Shown: positions 15,614 through 24,171, counted from the first letter of the stretch. The stretch: DNA of 41,292 nt from an uncultured Arachnia sp. (GCA_947493995.1 CANLTJ010000013.1:1-41292), one strand, 5' to 3'. Translations and numbers: made by a program. Notes: a model not told the origin generated them from the letters alone.

Positions 15614-15823
15614 GTCGCTATTGTTCCATGCCTTTGGATGTGAGCACCGGAATCGATCACGAAGACCGGTGATGTGTGTTCGGCGGCTTCGGCGGATCTG
15701 GTGCCACCATCTGCGGCGACGGTGTCGCACATCGGCGATGGGCAATGAGGGTCAGAATCCTACGACGAGTGCAAGCCCTAGTCACGACAAAGTTCGTGCT
15801 GTTGACCAAGGCTCTTGATGATG

Positions 15824-15909
15824 TGTCCGGAAGAGGACTTGAACCTCCACGCCCTGTTACGGGCACTAGCACCTCAAGCTAGCGCGTCTACCTATTCCGC
15901 CACCCGGAC
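15824..15909 (-). tRNA. tRNA-Leu (anticodon GAG)
   Basis: The minus strand folds as a class II tRNA of 86 nt. The acceptor GTCCGGG (15903-15909) pairs with TCCGGAC, with one G-U. The anticodon stem CTAGC/GCTAG holds the loop TTGAGGT with anticodon GAG, reading CUC and CUU leucine codons. A long variable arm (GTGCCCGTAACAGGGCGT) and a GGTTCAAGTCC T-loop are present. The 3' CCA is not encoded. Confidence 0.95.
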
Positions 15910-15995
15910 AGTTGCGTCTTCCGCGGAAGACGCTTAGGAACGATAGCAGGTGGACCCGGTGGGTGCGTAATCCCGTTGACGGTCCGAATGACACC

Positions 15996-16045
15996 GGGTT
16001 GTGGCCGTTCGTGGTCGGTCAGCCAACCACGAACGGCCACAACCC
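15996..16045 (-). terminator. Perfect 20-bp hairpin after the aldo/keto reductase
   Basis: GGGTTGTGGCCGTTCGTGGT (15996-16015) is exactly matched by its inverse (16026-16045) around a 10-nt loop. It starts 7 nt beyond the aldo/keto reductase stop on the minus strand. There is no T run, as often in actinobacterial hairpin terminators. It probably ends the uppP-AKR transcript before the tRNA. Confidence 0.75.
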
Positions 16046-16052
16046 ACCCGGA

Positions 16053-17036
16053 TCAGGGGCTGCCCGGGGCTGACGCGGGGCGGTGGGCGTTCGGGCCGCC
16101 GGAGACGTCGTCGAGAGCCGAGGCAATCGGCTCGACGAGGATCTTCGACTCAGCATCCAACAGCTCACTCAGGTGCTCCACCGTTCGGGGTCCCACCAGC
16201 GCCGACGCCACCTGCGGCGCGTCGCGCACCCACAGCAGCGCCACCTGGGAGGGCGTCAGACCGAGCCCGTCGGCGGCCTTCACGACGGCGTCGACGACGG
16301 CGCGGGAACGCGGCTGCATGTAGGGCTCCAGGAACCAGGCGAAGTGCTCGGAGGCCGCCCGGGAGTCGCGGGGAATACCGTCTCGGTACTTGCCGGTCAG
16401 AGCGCCCCGACCGAGCGCGGACCAGGCGATCAGTCCCAGCCGATGATGCTGCGCCGCGCCCACCACCTCCACCTCGGCGCGACGAGCCAACAGCGAGTAC
16501 TCCACCTGGGCCGACACGAGCTTCGAGCGCTCCGTGAGCGCCTCCTGCCACGTGGCGGCGGTGGCCGTCTGCCACCCAACGAAGTTGGATACCCCGACGT
16601 AGCGCGCCAGACCCCGCGCGACGGCGGAGTCCATCGCGGCCAGCGTCTCGTCGACAGGTGCGTCGCCCCAGGCGTGGATCTGCCAGAGATCGACGTGGTC
16701 CGTGTTCAACCGTCGCAGGGACTCTTCAAGGTCACTCAGCATCGCCGAACGGGAGGTGTCGATCACACGCTTGCCGTCACGGATGACGAAGCCAGCCTTG
16801 GTGGCGATCACCAGATCGTGACGAGCGACGCCGCCCGCCAGGAGCTTCCCGATCATCCTTTCGGCGACACCACCGCCGTACGCCGGGGCGGTGTCCAGCA
16901 GGTTGCCGCCAGCCTCGATGAACGATTTGACGAGCTGCTTCACCGTCGCCCAGTCCGTGTCCCGGCCCCACGCCATCGTGCCGAGTCCCATGCGCGACAC
17001 CTGCAGCCCGGAGGATCCCACCATGCGACGTTCCAT
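16053..17036 (-). CDS. Aldo/keto reductase
   Basis: A 327-residue TIM-barrel oxidoreductase, NADPH-dependent by family. MERRMVGSSGLQVSRMGLGT begins the first strand, and ATG 17036 is chosen over the one nine codons upstream because it fits family starts. Catalytic tetrad positions are visible: Asp in GNLLDTAPAYGGG with Tyr in the same block, Lys in VIATKAGF, and His in WQIHAWG. The cofactor-binding region contains GPRTVEHLSEL. It starts 10 bp downstream of uppP and would be cotranscribed. Substrate is unknown. The C-terminal extension (about 20 residues after ASALDDV) is Pro/Ala-rich. Confidence 0.9.
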   Translation of the reverse strand: MERRMVGSSGLQVSRMGLGTMAWGRDTDWATVKQLVKSFIEAGGNLLDTAPAYGGGVAERMIGKLLAGGVARHDLVIATKAGFVIRDGKRVIDTSRSAMLSDLEESLRRLNTDHVDLWQIHAWGDAPVDETLAAMDSAVARGLARYVGVSNFVGWQTATAATWQEALTERSKLVSAQVEYSLLARRAEVEVVGAAQHHRLGLIAWSALGRGALTGKYRDGIPRDSRAASEHFAWFLEPYMQPRSRAVVDAVVKAADGLGLTPSQVALLWVRDAPQVASALVGPRTVEHLSELLDAESKILVEPIASALDDVSGGPNAHRPASAPGSP

Positions 17037-17046
17037 GTCCGCCACC

Positions 17047-17868
17047 CTAGGCCTCGAGCACACCGGTCAGCAGGAGCGCCGCGACCACTGCCGCCAACCC
17101 CAGCCGGTAGTAGACAAAGCCCCGGAACGTGTGGGTGCTGATGAACCTGATGAGCCAGGCAATCACCGCATAGCCGACGACGAACGCCAGGATGGTCGCG
17201 ACGATCGTGGGCCCCCACGCCGTGGCCTCATCGCCAATGTCCTTCAGCTTGTAGAAGCCGGAACCAAACACCGCCGGGACGGCGAGCAGGAACGCGTAGC
17301 GCGTCGCCGTCTCCCGGGTGTAGCCCATGAACAGCCCAGCGGAGATCGTCGCGCCCGAACGGGAGACCCCAGGAATCAGTGCGCATGCCTGGAAGACGCC
17401 GATCAGGAGGCCGTGTTTCCAGCTCAGGTCCGTCAACTCCCGCGTGTTGCGTTCGCCCCTGGCGTCCGCGAACCACAGAACCACCGCGACGCCGGCGAGC
17501 ATGGCCACGGTGACCCACAGGTTGCGCAGCGTGGAGTCGATCGCGTTCTGGAAGGTCAGGCCGAGAACCACGATGGGAATGGACCCCAGAATGACGAGCC
17601 AGCCCAGCCGAACGTCCGGATCGGAGCGTTCCTCCCGACCCACAAGGGCCAGGCACCACTTCTTGATGATCCGCACGATGTCGTGCCAGAAGTAGACAAG
17701 GACGGCAGTCTCAGTTCCCAGCTGCGTGACCGCAGTGAAGGCGGCCCCCGGATCGCGACCCTCGAACAGCAACTGCCCGAAAATCGAGACGTGTGCGCTG
17801 GAGGAGATGGGCAGGAACTCCGTGAGTCCCTGCACGATCCCGAGCACGATCGCCTCTAGCCACCCCAT
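17047..17868 (-). CDS. uppP: Undecaprenyl-diphosphatase UppP (BacA family)
   Basis: A 273-residue integral membrane enzyme that converts undecaprenyl pyrophosphate to the monophosphate, recycling the lipid carrier for cell-wall synthesis. MGWLEAIVLGIVQGLTEFLP followed by ISSSAH is the first family motif, and ACALIPGVSRSGATISAG is the second, with the Ser and Arg needed for catalysis. About eight membrane segments are present. ATG 17868 is used with AGGG upstream; the frame further up has no family match. It is divergent from the histidine phosphatase and belongs to the conserved uppP-mshC block of actinobacteria. Confidence 0.95.
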   Translation of the reverse strand: MGWLEAIVLGIVQGLTEFLPISSSAHVSIFGQLLFEGRDPGAAFTAVTQLGTETAVLVYFWHDIVRIIKKWCLALVGREERSDPDVRLGWLVILGSIPIVVLGLTFQNAIDSTLRNLWVTVAMLAGVAVVLWFADARGERNTRELTDLSWKHGLLIGVFQACALIPGVSRSGATISAGLFMGYTRETATRYAFLLAVPAVFGSGFYKLKDIGDEATAWGPTIVATILAFVVGYAVIAWLIRFISTHTFRGFVYYRLGLAAVVAALLLTGVLEA

Positions 17869-17918
17869 GTGTTCATCCCTAACGTCAAGCAACCGGCCAG
17901 GCCACATCGTAGACCGGT

Positions 17919-17924
17919 TAGCGT
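17919..17924 (+). promoter_or_regulatory. -10 box of the histidine phosphatase gene
   Basis: TAGCGT lies 8 nt before the ATG at 17933, the spacing of a leaderless promoter. No good -35 was seen. Confidence 0.45.
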
Positions 17925-17932
17925 TGTGGCCC

Positions 17933-18604
17933 ATGACCACTGTTGTGCTGATCCGCCACGGCCGCTCCACCGCCAATGCCGACGGCGTGCTCGCGGGCCG
18001 GGCCGAGGGTGTGGAACTCGACGACGTCGGACGCGAGCAGGCCTACCGCCTCGGCGATCTCCTGGCCGACGCGACGATCACCGCCAGCTATCGTTCACCC
18101 AGCCTTCGGTGCCAGCAGACAGCCACCCTCCTGGGACAGCCGGACGCCGAGGTACTGGCCGGGCTGGACGAGTGCGACTACGGCTCCTGGACCAACCGCC
18201 CACTGATGGAGCTGGCCTCGGAGCCGCTGTGGGCCACCATCCAGACGGAGCCGTCCGCAGTCGCCTTCCCGGACGGCGAAGCCATGTTGGAGATGCGAGC
18301 GCGGGCAGTGGACGCCATAGCGACCATCCGCTCCCGGCACGACGAGGCCATCGTCGTGGTGGTCAGCCACGGCGACGTCATCAAGTCCATCCTCTCCGAC
18401 GCTCTGTCCCAGAACTTCGACGACTTCCAGCGACTCAACGTGGCCCCGGCCTCCGTCAGCATCGTCAACTACGGCCACGAGCGCCCCTTCGTCATCTGCA
18501 TGAACGCCAACAGTGACGTGGCCGCCCTGCTGGCAGCCCCGGTCTCACCCACCGTCGGAGGCGGCGACGTCGCACCCCCCGACGGCGCTTCCCCCACGCA
18601 ATAG
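17933..18604 (+). CDS. Histidine phosphatase (MSMEG_4193-type phosphoglycerate mutase-like)
   Basis: A 223-residue cytoplasmic branch I histidine phosphatase. TTVVLIRHGRSTANADG contains the phosphorylated His (residue about 9) in RHG, the second catalytic His is in VVVSHGDVIKS near 142, and SPSLRCQQTA and ECDYGSW supply the other core residues. Members were first called phosphoglycerate mutases but most are phosphatases of unknown substrate. The start at 17933 fits the RHG motif and a leaderless -10. It heads a conserved run with DUF3090, the SCO1664-like protein and mshC. The C-terminal 25 residues are Pro/Ala-rich and vary. Confidence 0.92.
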   Translation: MTTVVLIRHGRSTANADGVLAGRAEGVELDDVGREQAYRLGDLLADATITASYRSPSLRCQQTATLLGQPDAEVLAGLDECDYGSWTNRPLMELASEPLWATIQTEPSAVAFPDGEAMLEMRARAVDAIATIRSRHDEAIVVVVSHGDVIKSILSDALSQNFDDFQRLNVAPASVSIVNYGHERPFVICMNANSDVAALLAAPVSPTVGGGDVAPPDGASPTQ

Positions 18605-18607
18605 GCT
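18602..18607 (+). promoter_or_regulatory. -10-like box of the DUF3090 gene
   Basis: TAGGCT lies exactly 7 nt before the ATG at 18615. Its first three bases are the stop codon of the preceding gene. GGAG follows at 18608, but only 3 nt from the start, so either a leaderless internal promoter or a tight SD is possible. Confidence 0.4.
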
Positions 18608-18614
18608 GGAGTAC

Positions 18615-19142
18615 ATGTTGCTCGAGTTCCCGCGCCCGGACCGCTGCATCGTCGGCACCATCGGCGAGCCCGGTAACCGGTTGTTCATCATCCAGGTGTC
18701 TCAGGGCGCCTCCCTCGCATCCGTGGCCATCGAGAAGCAGCAGGTGCAGGTGCTCGGCCGACGCATGGGGGAAATCCTCGACCAGCTCGAAGCCCTCGGC
18801 CAGTCAGCTGGAGGTCTCACTGAGCCCAGCGACATGGGCCCCCTCGACGCACCACTGGACGTCGAGTTCCGCGTCGGGGCCATCGGCCTCGCCTGGGATT
18901 CCGGACGCTCCGCCATCCAGCTCGAACTCTTCTCCATGGAACTGGGCGAGGAGAAGGATGACGACGACGGCAACGTTCTCATGCAAATCTGGCTCTCGCC
19001 GCGGATGGCGCGCGAATTCGCGCTGCGCACCGAGCGCGTTGTCGCTTCAGGCCGCCCGGCGTGTCCGTTCTGTGGCCAGCCCATCGAGGCGGGGGGCCAC
19101 ATCTGCCCACGCTCGAACGGCTACCGCACAGACCTGTTCTGA
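18615..19142 (+). CDS. DUF3090 family protein
   Basis: A 175-residue protein of a family restricted to actinobacteria. It begins MLLEFPRPDRCIVGTIGEPG at 18615. After a beta-rich body (FIIQVSQGASLASVAIEKQQ, and later a QLELFSM strand), it ends with a compact zinc site CPFCGQPIEAGGHICPRSNG (C-x2-C and H-x-C), then YRTDLF. Its role is unknown. The next gene starts on its stop codon (TGATG), so the two are coupled. The same pair sits between uppP/histidine phosphatase and mshC in many actinobacteria, so a shared process is likely but undefined. Confidence 0.92.
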   Translation: MLLEFPRPDRCIVGTIGEPGNRLFIIQVSQGASLASVAIEKQQVQVLGRRMGEILDQLEALGQSAGGLTEPSDMGPLDAPLDVEFRVGAIGLAWDSGRSAIQLELFSMELGEEKDDDDGNVLMQIWLSPRMAREFALRTERVVASGRPACPFCGQPIEAGGHICPRSNGYRTDLF

Positions 19143-19882
19143 TGGCACCACTGGAGCCGCAGGGCTCGCTGGAGGTCTTCGGTCGCCTGACCGAGGCGTC
19201 GAATGCTACGTTCCTCACTCGTGACGAGGCGGAAGTCCTGTGGGTCTACAAGCCGGTGGTGGGAGAGGCGCCGCTCTGGGATTTCCCACGCGGGACCCTC
19301 AGCCGTCGTGAAGTGGCTGCCTACGAACTGAGTGAAGTATTGGGGTTGCACGTGGTGCCCCGGACGCTGTGGCACGACGGTCCCGCAGGGGAGGGATCCG
19401 TGCAGACCTGGATTGACGGGAAGATCTCCGATCTGGTGAACCTGCTCCGGCCGGAGCAGCTCGACGAGACCTGGCTGCCCGTCGTGGCGGGCGTCGACGA
19501 GCGCAATCGCCCCATCGTCCTGGCCCATCGTGACGACACCCAGCTGAGGGTCATGTGCCTGTTCGACCTCATCATCAACAATTCCGATCGCAAGGGCGGC
19601 CACATCATCGCCGACGGGGAGCGCATCCTCGGCGTCGATCACGGCGTCAGCATGCACGTCGAGGACAAGTTCCGCACAGTGCTGTGGGGCTTCGCCGGTG
19701 CGCCGCTGAGCGAGCATGAGGAGGCAATCCTGCGGCGAGTGCCGGAGTTGGCGGGCCCCCCGGAGGGTCTGAGCGAACCGGAATGGAACGCCATGGCGCA
19801 GCGCGTCGAAAGCCTCCTCTCTGAGGGTGTCTTCCCTGGCCCCAGCAACCAGTGGCCGGCCATCCCGTGGCCAGCTTGGTGA
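19142..19882 (+). CDS. SCO1664-family kinase-like protein
   Basis: A 246-residue protein that starts on the DUF3090 stop codon. VLWVYKPVVGEAPLWDFPRG (residues about 27-46) has the Lys that binds ATP in PI3K/PI4K-like folds. RREVAAYELSEVLGL follows, and the catalytic and metal loops are seen in LIINNSDRKGGHII and ILGVDHGVSMHVEDKFR. These resemble the phosphatidylinositol-kinase-like SCO1664 family and HipA-type kinases. Substrate and partner are unknown. It is always close to mshC in this group, which makes a regulatory or processing role in thiol metabolism possible but not shown. Confidence 0.88.
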   Translation: MAPLEPQGSLEVFGRLTEASNATFLTRDEAEVLWVYKPVVGEAPLWDFPRGTLSRREVAAYELSEVLGLHVVPRTLWHDGPAGEGSVQTWIDGKISDLVNLLRPEQLDETWLPVVAGVDERNRPIVLAHRDDTQLRVMCLFDLIINNSDRKGGHIIADGERILGVDHGVSMHVEDKFRTVLWGFAGAPLSEHEEAILRRVPELAGPPEGLSEPEWNAMAQRVESLLSEGVFPGPSNQWPAIPWPAW

Positions 19883-19935
19883 TACCGCGGATGGCCGACA
19901 GCGGCCAGCCTTGGCGGCGGCCCGCCCATTGCCGG

Positions 19936-19941
19936 TAGGTT
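19936..19941 (+). promoter_or_regulatory. -10 box of mshC
   Basis: TAGGTT lies 8 nt before the ATG at 19950. TTGGCG (19911-19916) is a possible -35 with a long 19-bp spacer. The short distance implies a leaderless transcript. Confidence 0.5.
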
Positions 19942-19949
19942 CGTGTCCC

Positions 19950-21215
19950 ATGTACGCGTGGCCGAAAGTTGACGTCCCCACCATTGCCCACACATCCACC
20001 TCGTCCCGCGGCGGTGATGTGCCCACAAGCCTGCGGCTGTACGACACGGCCAGCGCCCAGATGGTGGACATTGGGACCGATCAGGACACGGCACGCATGT
20101 ACGTGTGCGGCATCACCCCCTACGACGCCACCCACCTCGGTCACGCCAACACCTATGTGGCATTCGATCTGGCCAATCGGGTGTGGCGTGATCTCGGACT
20201 GGAGGTCAACTACACCCAGAACGTCACCGACGTCGACGACCCACTGCTGGAGCGCGCCGAGGCCACGGGACAGGACTGGGAGGAGCTGGCCGAGAGCCAG
20301 ATCGAACTCTTCCGCAGCGACATGACCGACCTGCGCGTCATCCCACCTGAGAACTACGTGGGCGCGGTCGAGACCATCGCCTGCGTGGTCGAGATCATCG
20401 AGCAGCTGTTGCCCAGCGGACTCGTCTACCAGGTGGGGGACGACGAGCACCCGGACTGGTACTTCAACAGCGTGAACGCGACCGGCTTTGGCGGCGTCAG
20501 CAATCTCGATGCGGACGAGATGCTGCGGGTCTTCGCCGAGAACGGTGGGGACCCCGAACGTCCGGGGAAACGCCACCCCCTGGACAGTCTCCTGTGGCGG
20601 TTCGCACGCGAGGGGGAGCCGAGCTGGTCCTCACCACTGGGGGAGGGGCGCCCCGGCTGGCACATCGAGTGCGTGGCCATCTCGCTGAAGTACCTCGGCC
20701 CCCATTTCGACGTTCAGGGCGGCGGCTCGGATCTGGCTTTCCCGCACCACGAGATGTGCGCTGCCCAGGCCATCACGGCGTCGCGTGAACCCATGGCCAA
20801 GGCGTTCGTGCACTCGGGCATGGTGGGGCTCGACGGCGAGAAGATGAGCAAGTCGAAGGGGAATCTGGAACTCGTGAGTCGCCTCCGGCACGCCGGGGCG
20901 GATCCAATGGCCGTGCGGCTTGCCCTGCTCGACAACCACTACCGCACCGACTGGGAGTGGGACTCCTCACTGCTGCGGAGGGCCGAGGAGCGGCTCGAGT
21001 TGTGGCGCAGTGTGCGCAACAACGGCACCGCGTTGCCGGCGAGCGGATTGATCGATCAGATGCGCACGGCACTGCGCAATGATCTTGACTCACCGTCGGC
21101 GCTGAGCAGCGTGGATGCCTGGGTGGCCGGAAGCCTCGCCATCGACTCAGACGACACGGGTGCCATCGAGGACATGATGACCGCCGTCGATGCCCTGCTG
21201 GGCATCAAACTCTGA
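19950..21215 (+). CDS. mshC: Cysteine:GlcN-Ins ligase (mycothiol biosynthesis)
   Basis: A 421-residue class I aminoacyl-tRNA synthetase-like ligase that joins L-cysteine to GlcN-inositol with ATP, the third step of mycothiol synthesis. [20 protein letters not shown] holds the zinc-binding Cys and the HIGH-like HLGH. A second zinc cluster is in [10 protein letters not shown] and [10 protein letters not shown], and the KMSKS loop is [10 protein letters not shown]. The length matches family members of about 410 residues. MshC is distinguished from CysS by the TPYDATH motif and the short C-terminus. The start at 19950 fits a leaderless promoter. It shows that the host makes mycothiol as its main thiol. 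Confidence 0.95.
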   Translation: MYAWPKVDVPTIAHTSTSSRGGDVPTSLRLYDTASAQMVDIGTDQDTARMYVCGITPYDATHLGHANTYVAFDLANRVWRDLGLEVNYTQNVTDVDDPLLERAEATGQDWEELAESQIELFRSDMTDLRVIPPENYVGAVETIACVVEIIEQLLPSGLVYQVGDDEHPDWYFNSVNATGFGGVSNLDADEMLRVFAENGGDPERPGKRHPLDSLLWRFAREGEPSWSSPLGEGRPGWHIECVAISLKYLGPHFDVQGGGSDLAFPHHEMCAAQAITASREPMAKAFVHSGMVGLDGEKMSKSKGNLELVSRLRHAGADPMAVRLALLDNHYRTDWEWDSSLLRRAEERLELWRSVRNNGTALPASGLIDQMRTALRNDLDSPSALSSVDAWVAGSLAIDSDDTGAIEDMMTAVDALLGIKL

Positions 21216-21269
21216 CCACGACAGCCGGACAGGACCTCCGGCAGCGCGGGCTGATCGGAGCGCGCCGGG

Positions 21270-21275
21270 TAGGCT
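21270..21275 (+). promoter_or_regulatory. -10 box of hisE
   Basis: TAGGCT lies 7 nt before the GTG at 21283, suggesting a leaderless hisEG transcript. No clear -35 was seen. Confidence 0.5.
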
Positions 21276-21282
21276 GCAAGCC

Positions 21283-21546
21283 GTGAAGTCCTTCGAACAA
21301 CTCTTCGAGCAGCTGAGCGAGAGCGCCCGCACCCGACCCGAGGGTTCCCACACCGTCGCCCGTCTGGACGCGGGAGTCCACGCGATCGGGAAGAAGGTGG
21401 TGGAGGAGGCCGCCGAGGTCTGGATGGCCGCTGAGTACCAGTCCAAGGACGAGGCGGCCGAGGAGATCAGCCAGCTGCTCTACCATCTGCAGACCATGAT
21501 GCTGGCCCTCGATCTGGACCTCGAGGACGTCTACCGCCACCTCTGA
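21283..21546 (+). CDS. hisE: Phosphoribosyl-ATP pyrophosphatase
   Basis: An 87-residue all-alpha MazG-like enzyme for the second step of histidine synthesis, hydrolysing PR-ATP to PR-AMP. The metal-binding helices are seen in [17 protein letters not shown] (E-x2-E) and [15 protein letters not shown] (E and D side chains). The GTG at 21283 gives the standard N-terminus [11 protein letters not shown]. It lies 56 bp upstream of hisG, as usual in actinobacteria, so the two act in consecutive steps, in reverse order on the DNA. hisI must be elsewhere. Confidence 0.95.
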   Translation: MKSFEQLFEQLSESARTRPEGSHTVARLDAGVHAIGKKVVEEAAEVWMAAEYQSKDEAAEEISQLLYHLQTMMLALDLDLEDVYRHL

Positions 21547-21602
21547 TCCATCCCATGTGACCAGCGCCCCTACCTTCCTGAATAGCTACGCAAGGACCGA
21601 CA

Positions 21603-22460
21603 ATGACCGACAGACTCCTCAAGATCGCCGTCCCCAACAAGGGCGCGCTGGCTGAGGCCGCCTCCGACATGCTGCGCAGCGCCGGGTACCGCCAACGCAC
21701 GGACCCCAAGGATCTGACGCTGATCGACGTGGACCACAACGTCGAGTTCTACTACTTGCGGCCCCGCGACATCGCCGTCTACGTGGGAGCCGGCCATCTT
21801 GATCTCGGCATCACCGGACGCGACATGTTGCTGGATTCCGAGGCCGAGGCCGACGAGATCATGGCCCTGGGATTCGGTGACAGCAGATTCCGCTTCGCGG
21901 GACCTGCTGGCGAAGGCAATACCGTCGACAATCTTTCCGGTAAACGCATCGCGACGTCCTACCCCGGGCTGCTGCAAGTCTGGCTGGACGAGCAGGGCGT
22001 CGACGCGTCACTGGTGAAACTTGACGGCGCCGTCGAATCCGCGATCCGGCTCGGTGTGGCGGACGTCGTGGCCGATGTCGTCGACACGGGTACCACCCTG
22101 CGCCGTGCCGGACTGGAGATGTTCGGCGATCCCATCCTGTCCTCCGAGGCCATCCTCATCGGCCGCCGCGGGGGAGAGGACCCGGTGGGCATAGACGGCC
22201 TGCGTACGCGGCTCGACAGCGTCCTGGTGGCCAACAACTACCTGATGATGGACTACAACGTGGCGGAGACAGACCTGCCGGCCACCACTGCGCTGGCGTC
22301 CGGTGTCAATGGTCCGACGGTGTCCCAACTGGCCAAGGACGGCTGGCTCGCGGTCCGCGTCCTCGTGCCCCGCAAGGGTGCCCACCTCCTCATGGACCGA
22401 CTCTTCGAGGCCGGCGCACGCGGAATCCTGCTGACGGAGCTGACGGCATGTCGACTGTGA
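21603..22460 (+). CDS. hisG: ATP phosphoribosyltransferase (long form)
   Basis: This 285-residue enzyme catalyses the committed step of histidine synthesis, joining ATP and PRPP. It begins LKIAVPNKGALAEAASDML, and the PRPP loop is ADVVADVVDTGTTLRRAGL near 154-172. The C-terminal ~75 residues (from about 210) form the regulatory ACT-like domain that binds histidine, so this is the long hexameric form that does not need HisZ. An AAGGA site precedes ATG 21603. The stop overlaps the next gene by 13 bp. Confidence 0.96.
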   Translation: MTDRLLKIAVPNKGALAEAASDMLRSAGYRQRTDPKDLTLIDVDHNVEFYYLRPRDIAVYVGAGHLDLGITGRDMLLDSEAEADEIMALGFGDSRFRFAGPAGEGNTVDNLSGKRIATSYPGLLQVWLDEQGVDASLVKLDGAVESAIRLGVADVVADVVDTGTTLRRAGLEMFGDPILSSEAILIGRRGGEDPVGIDGLRTRLDSVLVANNYLMMDYNVAETDLPATTALASGVNGPTVSQLAKDGWLAVRVLVPRKGAHLLMDRLFEAGARGILLTELTACRL

Positions 22461-23056
22461 ACACACCCGCTGAGGAACCCCGAGAGGGCGACGACGAGGC
22501 CATGACCACTTCCGGGACGCCAACCGGTCCGCAACATCAAGCTGATCCGGCCACCGGGGAAGCGCCGGCGCGCGAGGTCACAGTGCCCAAGCGGCTGGCC
22601 TTCACCAGCGTCCCCGCCCTGGCGACCTCACTGGTCCTGTCGGCGGTCCTGTTCATCGCCGTGATGTATGGCTGGTATGCGATCGGGCCCGAGATCCGCA
22701 GCCGGGTCACTTTTGCCCAGAGCATCACGCTGCTCGTGGTGGCACTGGGCATGGTGGCCATCATGATGAGCGTCGGATATTCACGGCTGTACGCCGACGA
22801 GAGGGGCGTGATCATCCGCAATGGTCCGGTGCTGCGCAAGTTCAGGATCGATCAGGTGGCGGGTCTGCGGCTTCGCGACGGCGACCCGTGGGCCTATCTA
22901 CTCGTGAAGGACGGCGAGGGAGGCGTCAGGCGTCGTGCCGTGCTCGCCATCCAGCAGATGGAGGGCGCGCGCGGCAAGCGCAAGGTCAGTCAGGTGCGCA
23001 GATGGCTGAAGGCCAACGGGGCGACGTCGCACGGCATCACGCTGAGGGAGGACTGA
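22448..23056 (+). CDS. PH domain-containing membrane protein
   Basis: A 202-residue protein overlapping the end of hisG. After about 45 residues of disordered Pro/Glu/Thr-rich sequence come two membrane segments (SVPALATSLVLSAVLFIAVM and ITLLVVALGMVAIMMSV). A C-terminal bacterial PH-type domain follows (SRLYADERGVIIRNGPVLRK to WLKANG). This arrangement next to hisG is common in actinobacteria. The function is unknown; the PH domain would face the cytoplasm. A GTG start or the internal ATG at residue 19 is possible for the beginning. Confidence 0.85.
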   Translation: MSTVNTPAEEPREGDDEAMTTSGTPTGPQHQADPATGEAPAREVTVPKRLAFTSVPALATSLVLSAVLFIAVMYGWYAIGPEIRSRVTFAQSITLLVVALGMVAIMMSVGYSRLYADERGVIIRNGPVLRKFRIDQVAGLRLRDGDPWAYLLVKDGEGGVRRRAVLAIQQMEGARGKRKVSQVRRWLKANGATSHGITLRED

Positions 23057-23063
23057 GGCGTCC

Positions 23064-23567
23064 TCAGAGGAGCCCGCGTTTGCGCAGGATGTCCTCGACT
23101 TCGGCGTCCTCCGCCGTCTTCTTCTGCGGCTGCCCCGGGGCGGGTTGACCAGCAGCGGACTGACCAGCAGGGGGAGCTGAGGCTGCACTCGCTCCCGGAC
23201 GCTGGGTGGTGACAGGTGCTTGTGCCTGGTTCCGGGCAACCGCCGGGGTCTCGGACTGCGTCACCGCCTTGCGCTGCGCCGGCTTGATGAAGCGGGAGAT
23301 CAAAAAGAGCAGCAGACCGGCACCGGCCAGCGAGGCACCCCAGGTCATGGTTGTGCTCCACACTGTCCGCTGGGCCCAGTCGATGATGCTGAGCACACCG
23401 TTGTAGGCCAGATCTGTGATGCCGAGGAGCCACAGACCCAGCGGAATGAGCACCAGTCCCAGCCCGGCCAACACGGGACGAACCCCGGGGCGGCGGGCCC
23501 AGAGGCCGGCGAAGACGGCGGCGAAGAACACCATGAGGGCGATGGTGATGATGAGGGGAACGTCCAT
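23064..23567 (-). CDS. Membrane protein of unknown function
   Basis: A 167-residue protein starting at ATG 23567. Three or four hydrophobic segments cover residues 3-88: PLIITIALMVFFAAVFAGLW, then PVLAGLGLVLIPLGLWLLGI, then ASLAGAGLLLFLISRF. A flexible Gln/Pro/Ala-rich tract follows, and the C-terminus AEDAEVEDILRKRGLL looks like a short SHOCT-type helix. Longer upstream starts in the same frame overlap the divergent SseB-like gene and are rejected. I do not recognise a function. It converges with the PH gene, stopping 8 bp from its stop codon. Confidence 0.75.
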   Translation of the reverse strand: MDVPLIITIALMVFFAAVFAGLWARRPGVRPVLAGLGLVLIPLGLWLLGITDLAYNGVLSIIDWAQRTVWSTTMTWGASLAGAGLLLFLISRFIKPAQRKAVTQSETPAVARNQAQAPVTTQRPGASAASAPPAGQSAAGQPAPGQPQKKTAEDAEVEDILRKRGLL

Positions 23568-23591
23568 TGGTCCAGCTTCCCACACCCGCCC

Positions 23592-23597
23592 TACGCT
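23592..23597 (+). promoter_or_regulatory. -10 box of the SseB-like gene
   Basis: TACGCT lies exactly 7 nt before the ATG at 23605. TTGGTC (23567-23572) is a weak -35 candidate. A leaderless mRNA is likely. Confidence 0.5.
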
Positions 23598-23604
23598 GGC
23601 ACAC

Positions 23605-24171
23605 ATGCAACGCGCCGAGTCAGAACAGCCTCCCATCCCTTCCGAAGCGCCTCGCCACCTTGCACAGCCCAGCACCCGCTTCCTCGGCGACGACGGCAGC
23701 CCGGACCCTCTCGTTCGGTCCGCGTTGGCGGCTGTGACGGACCAGGTGTCCTACAGCCGTGCAGTGGTGGCGTTGTGCGCCTCCCGGCTGGTGATGCCGA
23801 TCGTCGCATCGGGTGACGAAACGGGCGTGCATGATCCGGAGCGTCGCGCGGAGATGGCCGCCGTCACTCTGGCGGACGGGAACACACGCTATCTCCTGGC
23901 TTTCACCGGCATGGACGCCATGCACGCATGGCAGCCGGATGCCCGACCCGTGCTGTGCCACTTGGACGAACTCGCTGCCTCCGTCGCGCCTGCCGGGGCA
24001 ACCGAGCTCCTCCTGGACATGGCTGGGCCGACCCCGTTCGTGCTGGCCGACGACCTCCTGACCGCCGTCGCCGAGGGAAACCGTCTCGTCGAGTTCGAGG
24101 ACGGCGATTTCGCCTGGGTCAGGAAGGCCGACGAGGATCCGGATCTCCCAGGCGCCAGCGTCCGCCGCTGA
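23605..24171 (+). CDS. SseB-like protein
   Basis: A 188-residue cytoplasmic protein. The body (LVRSALAAVTDQVSYSRAVV, then MAAVTLADGNTRYLLAFTGM) matches the SseB N-terminal domain, including ASRLVMPIVASG and TELLLDMAGPTPFVLADDLL. SseB domains occur in secretion-related and stress proteins; in actinobacteria the role is not established. The start at 23605 is chosen over upstream ones because it avoids overlap with the divergent gene and fits a leaderless -10. A hairpin about 55 nt after the stop would end transcription. Confidence 0.8.
   Translation: MQRAESEQPPIPSEAPRHLAQPSTRFLGDDGSPDPLVRSALAAVTDQVSYSRAVVALCASRLVMPIVASGDETGVHDPERRAEMAAVTLADGNTRYLLAFTGMDAMHAWQPDARPVLCHLDELAASVAPAGATELLLDMAGPTPFVLADDLLTAVAEGNRLVEFEDGDFAWVRKADEDPDLPGASVRR

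Noticed and set aside
15614..15823. att site or integrase next to the tRNA-Leu
   Set aside because: No direct repeat of the tRNA 3' end and no integrase fragment were found in the flanking 200 bp.
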